Assembly: GCA_023396665.1 (NCBI GenBank)
Contig: JAEWVL010000001.1
Coordinates: 1-6,913 of the forward strand
Direction: 5' to 3'
DNA: 6,913 nt
Source of the DNA: Spirochaetota bacterium
GTDB taxonomy: Bacteria; Spirochaetota; UBA4802; JAFGJZ01
Positions 1-6,313 of this stretch are shown here, piece by piece. Position numbers and translations under genes: made by a program. Below the pieces are notes generated by a model. The model was not told where the DNA came from. It saw only the letters and a list, made by a program, of their open reading frames with translations, and ran no database searches. The first letter of the stretch is position 1, and the number at the start of each line of letters is the position of its first letter.

Positions 1-1
1 T

Positions 2-574
2 GATGGTGTAAAGTCAATTAATACCGGTACAGAAAAAGGCTCGAGGATTCAGCAATTAATTTCAGATGGTATATCTTTGTTTTCACTGCATACCTGTCTT
101 GATAAAAAATACTGGATGAATGCTGCATCAGTGTTCGATGTACCTTTCGAGGGCCCTGTTTTCACTGATACGGATGATTGTAACGGTTATGGGGTTTTGC
201 TGAAATTTAAAACGGAAATTAGTGTTGAACATCTATGTGCAATTATTAAAAAGAATTTTTATGCAGATTTTGTCAGGGTAACGGTACAACAGAATCAACA
301 TATAAAACGGGTTGTGTTTCTACCGGGAAGCGGTGGTTCGTTCATTGATGAAGTGCTTGCGGGGGGCAAGGCTGATTGTATCGTTACAGGGGACGTTTCT
401 TACCATCGTGCTGTAGATGCAATTGCTGCCGGTGTAGTACTTGTCGATGCCGGACATTTTTTCACTGAAAAAAACTATCTTGCTTTTTTGCGTAATGATA
501 TTAGTAAATGTATAGGCAATGATATTCAGGTGATTGTCGCTGAAACAGAAAAATCCCCTTTCAGGTTGTGTTAA
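2..574 (+). CDS. NIF3/YbgI-family dinuclear metal centre protein, C-terminal part (5' end outside window)
   Basis: The reading frame is open to the left edge, so this is a C-terminal fragment of about 190 residues; the true start lies upstream. The first in-frame alternative start codon (TTG at 77) falls inside a conserved block and is not a real start. Visible NIF3 signatures, numbered from base 2, are the TGTEKG segment near residues 8-13, SLHTCLD at 28-34 whose final Asp is a family metal ligand, the glycine-rich GSGGSF at 109-114, GDVSYH at 130-135, and DAGHFFTE at 149-156, whose His and Glu are the other C-terminal metal ligands. The N-terminal HH metal motif would lie outside the window. 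The spacing between HTCLD and GSGGSF is short, so the PII-like insert found in longer members such as Bacillus YqfO is absent. NIF3 proteins are cytoplasmic toroidal hexamers binding two metal ions; GTP cyclohydrolase-type activity is reported for some, but the physiological role is unsettled. The stop is 4 bases before the zinc-ribbon gene, suggesting one transcript. Confidence 0.93.
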   Translation, partial: DGVKSINTGTEKGSRIQQLISDGISLFSLHTCLDKKYWMNAASVFDVPFEGPVFTDTDDCNGYGVLLKFKTEISVEHLCAIIKKNFYADFVRVTVQQNQHIKRVVFLPGSGGSFIDEVLAGGKADCIVTGDVSYHRAVDAIAAGVVLVDAGHFFTEKNYLAFLRNDISKCIGNDIQVIVAETEKSPFRLC

Positions 575-578
575 ATAG

Positions 579-1277
579 ATGAATGATGTGACGAAAATAA
601 TGTGGGAATTGCAGCACTATAATGATATTGTTTATCGTTGTAGACGTGAATCTGATGAAGCCGTATCTGCCTTACAATCTATGGAAGTGTTGCTTAAAAA
701 AGAAAGTGAAAGTGTTGCAAAAATGAAGGATAGCCTTCTGTTAGTACGCCGGGAATTGAAAGCAAACGAAATTAATCTCGCAGAAATAACTAACAGAATT
801 GAGCAATGCGAAAGCCGGAAAATGACGGTGAGTTCAAGCAAGGAGCTTACCAGCATAGATAATGAACTGGCTAAAGCAACAAATGACAAATTGATTTCTG
901 AAGAAAAGATATTTGAGATGATGGAATCTCTCGAAAAAATGGAAAGTGAATATAACGGTTTTTGTGAAAAACAAAAAGAAACCAACGGTAAAGCCAGTGA
1001 AAACAAAGGTACCTTGACAAACAGAATAAAGCGTTTGAATCTTATACTAAAGGAAAATGAAGAAAAATATAACGCTTTGCTTCCCTCTCTAGGCAGTTTT
1101 CGTCCAAAGTTTGAGAAGCTTGCGTTGAGCAAGGATGGCAAAGCAATCGTTGCGATAGAAAACGGAGCCTGCTCGGGGTGCAGATTTACACTTTCGACGG
1201 ATGTGATGGCAAAGGTCGCAATATCTTCAGAACCGCTAAGTTGCTCGAATTGTGGTAGGTATCTTTATACTGAATAG
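579..1277 (+). CDS. Coiled-coil C4 zinc-ribbon protein (DUF164 / FlgZ-CdsZ type)
   Basis: This 232-residue cytoplasmic protein has two parts. Residues about 8-168 are charged, rich in Glu, Lys, Leu and Ser, and almost free of Pro, as in a long antiparallel coiled-coil hairpin. Residues 198-225 form a C4 zinc ribbon with Cys198, Cys201, Cys222 and Cys225 (CSGC and CSNC). This architecture is that of the DUF164/zf-RING_7 family. Its studied members are Helicobacter HP0958 (FlgZ), which binds RpoN and flagellin mRNA, and chlamydial CdsZ (CT398); most members are uncharacterised, so no specific role is claimed here. The start follows the NIF3-family stop by 4 bases with no good Shine-Dalgarno sequence, suggesting translational coupling; an in-frame ATG at 600 is a possible alternative. 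Placement directly after a NIF3 gene is, as I recall, a common arrangement in several bacterial phyla. Family assignment is firm, function is not. Confidence 0.9.
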   Translation: MNDVTKIMWELQHYNDIVYRCRRESDEAVSALQSMEVLLKKESESVAKMKDSLLLVRRELKANEINLAEITNRIEQCESRKMTVSSSKELTSIDNELAKATNDKLISEEKIFEMMESLEKMESEYNGFCEKQKETNGKASENKGTLTNRIKRLNLILKENEEKYNALLPSLGSFRPKFEKLALSKDGKAIVAIENGACSGCRFTLSTDVMAKVAISSEPLSCSNCGRYLYTE

Positions 1278-1430
1278 GACGTTTTCCGGTTATTTCTTAA
1301 TTACCTGTATAAGCATAAATAGCTGTTCAAAGTTTGTATTGCGTGTTAGTCAAATGCATGAAGTGTACTTTTGAGCGCTACAGTTTGTTCATTTATTTGA
1401 AACCAATATTGTCTAAAAAAAGGATTTCTG
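1278..1430. other. 153-base intergenic gap, no confident element
   Basis: AT-rich spacer between the zinc-ribbon and RNase H-fold genes. TATAAG at 1308-1313 resembles a -10 box, but no convincing -35 sits at a normal distance. TTGTTC (1385-1390) and TATTGT (1407-1412) are 16 bases apart but match sigma-70 consensus poorly and would leave almost no leader. I found no GC-rich hairpin with a T-run and no tRNA. The downstream gene has a good Shine-Dalgarno (AGGA at 1421-1424, 6 bases before its ATG). A promoter here is possible but not demonstrated. Confidence 0.4.
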
Positions 1431-2069
1431 ATGCTTCTTAGTATTGATAAGGTACTTCTTTTGCTCTCTGAAGGCAAAACAATCGACAAGATTGCCGAAA
1501 TGGCTGAGAGTGATTCAAAGTCGGTAATTGATCTGGTTCATGAAGCCAGAATGATAGTAATGAAAGCTCGTCCTGAACTTGCGAGAAAAAAAGTTCGTTT
1601 AAAGGCAAAAAAAATCGACACTTTTTCAGTCGAGGAACGTATTACAGAGGAAGAGCTGTTACAGCATGCAGATATGACGGTAGTACCAGTAGAACAGCCC
1701 TTCGTTATTTATGCTGCAGTCGTTTCCGAGAATGAAGGACATCGATATGCGTTGTTGTTTCTCGATAATGAGGGAAAACAATTCGGCAGGTTGGTTGAAT
1801 TCTGTGTGCTGAAAACAATAGATTTAGCCATGATGCAGGCATTGTCGCAAGCGATTCTGGTGGCCAGGCACTTTTCAGCTTCATCTATAACGGTTCGTTA
1901 TGATCGTGACAGATTGTCAGATATTCTAAGTGGCAGGGCTATTGTTTCCGGAAAGGTAGCTGAGGCACATAAACAACTTGCTGTACTAGTAAAACAGTCG
2001 AATGCAAAGCTTGAGCTGATAGATCGCTCCGCGAATGAAAAGGGGTATCATCTTCTCAATCTGAAATGA
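1431..2069 (+). CDS. HTH plus degenerate RNase H-fold protein, probably catalytically inactive
   Basis: This 212-residue protein starts at an ATG with AGGA 6 bases upstream. Residues about 3-45 look like a small helix-turn-helix (SEGKTIDKIAEMAESDSKSV), followed by a basic linker (about 46-62, many Lys and Arg). Residues about 90-210 follow the strand and helix order of RNase HI. TIDLAMMQAL (129-138) aligns with the family TNNxAEYxAL, VRYDRDRL (155-162) with VxGDSxLV, and DRSANEKGYHLL (198-209) with xREENxxADxL. In this alignment the first catalytic Asp falls near Ala95/Ala96, the Glu is Met134, the third Asp is kept as Asp158, and the last Asp is Tyr206. Three of four metal-binding carboxylates are therefore missing and hydrolysis is unlikely. 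The reading frame is intact and has its own ribosome site, so this is not an obvious pseudogene. It is followed after 8 bases by recJ. A nucleic-acid-binding or RecJ-accessory role is inference only; the fold call rests on motif alignment by eye. Confidence 0.72.
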   Translation: MLLSIDKVLLLLSEGKTIDKIAEMAESDSKSVIDLVHEARMIVMKARPELARKKVRLKAKKIDTFSVEERITEEELLQHADMTVVPVEQPFVIYAAVVSENEGHRYALLFLDNEGKQFGRLVEFCVLKTIDLAMMQALSQAILVARHFSASSITVRYDRDRLSDILSGRAIVSGKVAEAHKQLAVLVKQSNAKLELIDRSANEKGYHLLNLK

Positions 2070-2075
2070 GGGGGG
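2068..2075 (+). promoter_or_regulatory. Ribosome binding site deciding the recJ start
   Basis: The purine run GAGGGGGG directly follows the stop codon of the preceding gene and lies just before ATG 2078. The earlier in-frame ATG at 2066 overlaps that stop as ATGA, but its nearest G-rich stretch (around 2041-2045) is about 20 bases away, which is too far. This favours 2078, although coupled re-initiation at 2066 remains possible. Confidence 0.6.
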
Positions 2076-2077
2076 TT

Positions 2078-3982
2078 ATGACTTTTTCTAAACAATCAGA
2101 CATGTCGCCAGATTCTTTGAGCGAACGTATTCCCGAAATTGTAATACATTTACTGAGCAGGAGAGGATTCTCGAAAAAGGAGATCCTCTCTTTTCTTTTT
2201 GATGGAATGGAATCTTTGCATTCACCTTTTCTTATGGAACATATGGAAGAGGCCGTCTCACTATTGAAAAAGGTGGTAGCGGCCAAAGCCACTATCGGTA
2301 TTTTTTGTGACAACGATCTTGACGGTATTACTTCACTCGCGATTATTCATTCGGTATTGACACGGATGGCTGTGCCGTTTGTAATTGATTATCCCGACGG
2401 GAAGATCAATCATTATGGACTGAACAAAGAGGTGATAGAGCGCTTTGCTAAAGAAGGAGTATCGCTGCTGTTGACTCTTGATTGCGGGATTCGTGATGTT
2501 GATGAGATCGCATTGGCAAAACAATTGAACATGGAAGTGATTGTCTGTGATCATCATGAACCTGAGCGTTTGCCTGATTGTTGTATCGTCAATCCCAAAG
2601 CATCGAGGCGCTATCCCTATCGGGATCTTGCCGGAGCTGGTGTTGCCTATAAGTTGGCTCAAGCATTACTTTTTTCCTATTTGCCGTTCTATAATACTCC
2701 AATTATTGCCGTTACAAAAAACTGTGACGGTAAAACTTTTTGTGCGGAAAAATCATTAAATCTTATTTTGACCGATTCGATATGTTTTGAAAGTTCTGCT
2801 GAGTTACAGAAATTCAGTGGAAATGATCACGTTGTCTTCTTTGGTCTTGATAGAGAACTGTACGCATTTTTACGAACAGATAACTGTGCCTGGATGGATG
2901 TTCCCCGCGATATTGAATCCGGTGTAACGGTTTCTCCGACCGCAATTCTTGGTGTTGCCGCTCTTCAATCGTCAAAGAAAATTGTTGAATGCCTTGATGT
3001 GATATTGCCATTGACTGCAATAGGGACGGTTGCTGATATTGTTCCGTTGAATGGAGAAAATCGCGTTTTGCTGAAAGAAGGGTTGAGACGGTTTTCAATA
3101 GTCGCCGATGACCGGTTTATCGCTTTACGCGGTATTACCGGTGAACGCCTGAATGCAAAAGATGTAGCGTGGAGTGTTTCTCCATTACTTAACAGTCCTG
3201 GACGTATGGCATGTCCTGAACTTACAGTAGATTTTCTGTTAAAAAATGATGTTATGGATAATTTTAGTAAAATAATACAGGTTAACTCCCGGAGGAAAGA
3301 CATTGTAAATTCTCTGTTTGATGGGGTTGTCGCCGGTAACAGAATGCTTCGCTGCGGCAATTGTCTTTATCTTGAAGGTGATGATATTCCGGAAGGATTG
3401 ACAGGACTATTAGCAACCAGGTTTTCGGATCATTATGAATCACCGGTTTGTGTAGTGTCCTGTGCCGAGGGGGCGCTTGCAAAGGGGTCGTGTCGTTCTT
3501 CGATTCCAATGCTTGCTTATCTTGAACATTGGCAGTATATTTTCGAACGTTTTGGCGGCCATGAGAATGCTATGGGTTTCAGTATAGAGACCAGGAATTT
3601 GCAACTCTTACGTGATGCGCTTTGCGGCTTTACCGTGAACGATGGACCGGCGAAAATTGGAGATAGTGCAATTGAATTAGCATACACGGAAATTAATTTT
3701 GCTTTTATGGCTGACTTGATGCTTCTGGAACCATTTGGAGCTGAGAATCCATTTCCAATTATTAAATTATATGATGTTCCAGTTCGTGATGTACGGGCAC
3801 TGAAAAGTGTTCATCTTAAAGCCTCGACAGATCTGGATTTTCAGGAAATCATTGCCTGGAAAAAATACTTCACTTACGAACAGGAATTCGCAAAAGGATC
3901 TGTATCGTTCTGCTGTGTACCCGAACTGGGAGAATATAAGGGTAAAAAAAAGATCTCTCTCATCGTCTCGAATTTATTGTAG
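2078..3982 (+). CDS. recJ: Single-stranded-DNA-specific exonuclease RecJ
   Basis: Encodes a DHH-superfamily 5'-3' single-strand exonuclease, a cytoplasmic enzyme acting in RecF-pathway recombination, mismatch repair and base-excision repair. The product is 634 residues from ATG 2078, or 638 from ATG 2066. In 634-residue numbering the motifs are: DNDLDG with Asp78, Asp80 and Asp82; TLDCGI with Asp135; DHH at 158-160; NPKASRRYPYRDLAGAGVAYKL near 172-193; TVADIVPL with Asp320; and LNSPGR at 371-376. The DHHA1 part follows with AKGSCRS near 468-474 and FGGH at 492-495. A C-terminal OB-type domain begins at EPFGAENPFP (551-560) and includes HLKAS. All metal-binding residues I can place are present. 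Oddities are an extra segment of about 90 residues (roughly 195-300) between the LAGAGVAYKL helix and motif IV, and a DHHA1 entry reading IPEGLTGLLATRF rather than the usual WHxGVIGIVASRL. It lies 8 bases after the RNase H-fold gene and converges with the kinase gene. Confidence 0.93.
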   Translation: MTFSKQSDMSPDSLSERIPEIVIHLLSRRGFSKKEILSFLFDGMESLHSPFLMEHMEEAVSLLKKVVAAKATIGIFCDNDLDGITSLAIIHSVLTRMAVPFVIDYPDGKINHYGLNKEVIERFAKEGVSLLLTLDCGIRDVDEIALAKQLNMEVIVCDHHEPERLPDCCIVNPKASRRYPYRDLAGAGVAYKLAQALLFSYLPFYNTPIIAVTKNCDGKTFCAEKSLNLILTDSICFESSAELQKFSGNDHVVFFGLDRELYAFLRTDNCAWMDVPRDIESGVTVSPTAILGVAALQSSKKIVECLDVILPLTAIGTVADIVPLNGENRVLLKEGLRRFSIVADDRFIALRGITGERLNAKDVAWSVSPLLNSPGRMACPELTVDFLLKNDVMDNFSKIIQVNSRRKDIVNSLFDGVVAGNRMLRCGNCLYLEGDDIPEGLTGLLATRFSDHYESPVCVVSCAEGALAKGSCRSSIPMLAYLEHWQYIFERFGGHENAMGFSIETRNLQLLRDALCGFTVNDGPAKIGDSAIELAYTEINFAFMADLMLLEPFGAENPFPIIKLYDVPVRDVRALKSVHLKASTDLDFQEIIAWKKYFTYEQEFAKGSVSFCCVPELGEYKGKKKISLIVSNLL

Positions 3983-4060
3983 TGGTTTTGCTTATATATG
4001 TCATATAGTAGTGGAGACTGCCATGATACATTCTTTTTGGATGCTTAATCGGTCATATTT
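3983..4060. other. Convergent spacer between recJ and the kinase gene
   Basis: The 78 bases between two converging genes contain a 13-base AT-only-arm palindrome, TATATG-T-CATATA (3995-4007). They also contain two copies of GTAGTGG (3979-3985, overlapping the recJ stop, and 4008-4014). The palindrome would fold only as a very weak AU stem and has no flanking T-run, so I do not call it an intrinsic terminator. No standard terminator is visible for either gene. Confidence 0.35.
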
Positions 4061-6160
4061 CTACTGAAGCTGGATTTTTGAAATTCTGTGTTGGATGACT
4101 TGCATAATCCGCATGAGTTTGTCTTTTTCGACGGGTTTAGTGATATAGAAGTCCATACCCGATGAAAGATAGTTTTCTTCGTCACCCTTCATTGCGAAAG
4201 CCGTTAATGCTACAATCGGAAATATATCCGGTTTGAGTCCGATTTCGTTTCTGATTGTTTTTGTGAGAGTAAGTCCGTCCATAGACGGCATTTGAATATC
4301 AGTAATGAGGCAGTCGAATTTTTCTTTGCGCAACCACTCGATAACTTCCAGACCATTAACTGTGCCGGTGACTGTACAGCCTATTTTTTCCAGAAGAGTT
4401 TTCGAGACGAACATGTTGAGAGGATCATCCTCGGCGAGAAGAACTTTGAGCTTAATTGAGCTGCTGTATATGTTTTCACTATACAACTCTGTTATAGGCG
4501 CTTCATCGGCATATTTGAAGGGAATCTGAAATTCGACAATGCTTCCTTTTCCCTCTGTACTAATAATCGTGATATTGCCATTCATGATATCAATCAGTTT
4601 TTTCGCGATGGAAAGACCCAGACCTATACCATCATATAGATTAAAGGTATTGGATGCCCTGAAGAAGGGTTCGAAAATTTTCTCGATTGATTCGACATTT
4701 ATCCCAATACCCGTATCCTCAATACTGAATTTAATCACTATTGTCGATTCGTCTTTGCTGACAATTGCGGCGCTTACTTTTATATAACCACGTGTTGTAT
4801 ACTTAACAGAATTTCCAAGCAGATTAAATATAATCTGCCTCAATCGGGTCTCATCAGCTTCGACAATAATTCCATTGAGAAAGTCATAATCGGTATAAAA
4901 GTTAAGTTCTTTAAGCTTGATTTGAGTTTTAATCAGTTCACAGATCGATGTGAGAAAGCTGTGGAGATTGACCGGGCGTGTACAGAAACTGAGTGTATCG
5001 GATTCGATTTTTGTCAGATCGAGTATATCTGCGAGCAGACGGGCAAGTAAAGTGCATGATTGGATGGATGTTGAAACATAATGTTTTTGTTCTTCGTTGA
5101 GTGATGTCGAATCAAGAATTTGGAGCATTCCCTGTATGCCATTGATGGGGGTGCGCAGATCGTGACTCATATTTGCCAGAAACAGTGATTTTGCCTCGTT
5201 TGCACGTTCAGCGTTACTGCGCGCGGTTATCAGCTCCTGTGTGCGCTGCTGTACATGTGATTCGAGTAAAATCTTTTCTTCGTGCAGTTGTTCAAGCAGA
5301 TATCGGCGCTCATTAATAATGCTGTGAACGATATATCCGCATACGAGTATCAGGGTAAGATATAATTGTACTATCAGCCATGAAATGTCGCTGATGCTGC
5401 CCGAAAAGAATAATGTTAGTATGAGCGCCATAAGAGACATAATGGTAAAATAAAAGCTGACGCGCAAAGAGTCGAGAGTGAACGCAAACCAAAGACCTGC
5501 AGGCAGCATGAGAAGCATTGTTGCATAATGACCGTACAATGAACCCAGTCCAGATATGAGAAAAAGCCAGATGCTGAGAATTGTTAGAAACAGTGCAAAA
5601 ATTTCCATTATATGAAATCGTCTCTTGTTATTGCTCTGTGAATCTGTGTCAAGATAGAGTAAAAATGGCGAAAAAAGAAGAGCCCCGGTATAGTCGCTGA
5701 GAATCCAACGCCAAAATGTAGTGACGCTTTTTACTAGTGTAAGGGGAGAGAAAATATTGACAATGAGTGTTCCCGCAATTGAAGCGAAAAGTGTGAACAG
5801 GCCAATACCCGCAAGCAGAAATGCAAATACGGTATTCGCATTTGAAAAAACAGATCGATGTGCATTGAAGCGCTTTTCGATTGATACGGCCGCAAGGGCG
5901 GCGAGTCCGTTGGTGAGTGAGGGAACATAGAATATGAGAGGAATTGCGGTTTCAGCAGAGTGTATGGCATTGCCAAGAAAAAGCGGAATGATTGCCCAGA
6001 AGCCGAATTTACGCACCGACCAGTACACAATACCCGCCGCAGGCCAGATAGAGACAACATAATTGTCTGCAAATCCGATGGCGTAAGCCCATTTGATCGA
6101 GGCATAGGTGAGAAGCAGAATGACGAGAAAACGCAGAGGTGTGCACTGAGTTCTATCCAT
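4061..6160 (-). CDS. Membrane-bound hybrid sensor histidine kinase (MASE1-HisKA-HATPase_c-receiver)
   Basis: Encodes a 699-residue inner-membrane sensor kinase. Residues about 8-282 hold some eight or more hydrophobic segments and include IWPAAGIVYW (38-47), typical of the MASE1 sensory domain, whose ligands are generally unknown. A charged, coiled-coil-like linker (about 283-325) leads to the HisKA box MSHDLRTPINGI with phospho-acceptor His333. The ATPase domain has the N box NLLGNSVKYT (446-455), G1 box DTGIGI (482-487), F box FEPFF (496-500) and G2 box GIGLGLSI (511-518). A receiver domain fills about 571-690, with the acidic cluster Glu577-Asp578-Asp579, phospho-acceptor Asp621 in TDIQMP, Thr653 and Lys675 in TKP. 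All catalytic residues look intact. There is no PAS domain and no HPt domain, so phosphate must pass to a separate HPt protein. The ATG at 6160 is the first after an in-frame TAA two codons upstream, which fixes the start despite a poor Shine-Dalgarno. No response-regulator gene lies beside it. The signal and target are unknown. Confidence 0.92.
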   Translation of the reverse strand: MDRTQCTPLRFLVILLLTYASIKWAYAIGFADNYVVSIWPAAGIVYWSVRKFGFWAIIPLFLGNAIHSAETAIPLIFYVPSLTNGLAALAAVSIEKRFNAHRSVFSNANTVFAFLLAGIGLFTLFASIAGTLIVNIFSPLTLVKSVTTFWRWILSDYTGALLFSPFLLYLDTDSQSNNKRRFHIMEIFALFLTILSIWLFLISGLGSLYGHYATMLLMLPAGLWFAFTLDSLRVSFYFTIMSLMALILTLFFSGSISDISWLIVQLYLTLILVCGYIVHSIINERRYLLEQLHEEKILLESHVQQRTQELITARSNAERANEAKSLFLANMSHDLRTPINGIQGMLQILDSTSLNEEQKHYVSTSIQSCTLLARLLADILDLTKIESDTLSFCTRPVNLHSFLTSICELIKTQIKLKELNFYTDYDFLNGIIVEADETRLRQIIFNLLGNSVKYTTRGYIKVSAAIVSKDESTIVIKFSIEDTGIGINVESIEKIFEPFFRASNTFNLYDGIGLGLSIAKKLIDIMNGNITIISTEGKGSIVEFQIPFKYADEAPITELYSENIYSSSIKLKVLLAEDDPLNMFVSKTLLEKIGCTVTGTVNGLEVIEWLRKEKFDCLITDIQMPSMDGLTLTKTIRNEIGLKPDIFPIVALTAFAMKGDEENYLSSGMDFYITKPVEKDKLMRIMQVIQHRISKIQLQ

Positions 6161-6309
6161 TTTTTAGCAGCCGTAATTAGAATTGAATATCAGCAATCAA
6201 TAAGGGTCTAAACATAAAACTGTGAAAGAACGTCTGCAGTTATACGGTGTCCCGTCATTATCCATCTACCAACTATAGCATGAAAACTGATTTTTGTCCA
6301 TAGAAAAAA
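6161..6309. other. 149-base gap between hydF and the kinase gene, no confident promoter
   Basis: Read on the minus strand this stretch should hold any promoter for the kinase. TTCACA followed 17 bases later by TTATTG is the best spacing, but the second box is a poor -10. Short dyads occur: ATTGA/TCAAT (6182-6186 and 6197-6201) and ACGG/CCGT (6244-6247 and 6252-6255). They are small enough to arise by chance. The hydF-proximal end carries the longer inverted repeat listed separately. Confidence 0.35.
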
Positions 6310-6313
6310 TCAG
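6287..6313 (-). terminator. Candidate intrinsic terminator overlapping the hydF stop codon
   Basis: A perfect 9-bp inverted repeat, CTGATTTTT and AAAAATCAG, has a 9-base loop (arms 6287-6295 and 6305-6313). On the minus strand it spans the hydF TGA stop and is followed directly by TTTTC. Position and T-run fit a Rho-independent terminator for hydF. The stem has only three G-C pairs, so it would be weak; it could also be a regulatory dyad or a bidirectional element. It would separate hydF transcription from the kinase gene downstream. Confidence 0.42.

Noticed and set aside
77..79. TTG as the start of the NIF3-family gene
   Set aside because: Conserved NIF3 sequence (TGTEKG) continues upstream in frame to the window edge, so the gene is simply truncated by the window.
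632..1141. Long open frame of about 169 codons on the minus strand inside the zinc-ribbon gene
   Set aside because: It is antisense to a well-supported coiled-coil gene. Its Ser/Phe/Leu-rich translation is what the complement of Glu/Lys-rich codons gives, and it shows no recognisable domain.
1278..1430. Possible RNase P RNA gene after the zinc-ribbon gene
   Set aside because: I recall rnpB near this gene pair in some deltaproteobacteria, but 153 bases is far too short and no conserved RNase P core is visible.
2333..3509. Several open frames of 75-131 codons on the minus strand within recJ
   Set aside because: They overlap the conserved RecJ coding region, show no family motifs and have no ribosome sites, so they are shadows.
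5734..6105. 123-codon minus-strand frame overlapping the start of the kinase gene
   Set aside because: It is a shifted-frame shadow of the MASE1 membrane segments, with no motif of its own.
6204..6248. Inverted repeat AACTG/CAGTT in the hydF-kinase gap
   Set aside because: The arms are only 5 bp with a long loop, well within chance expectation, and there is no supporting promoter or terminator context.
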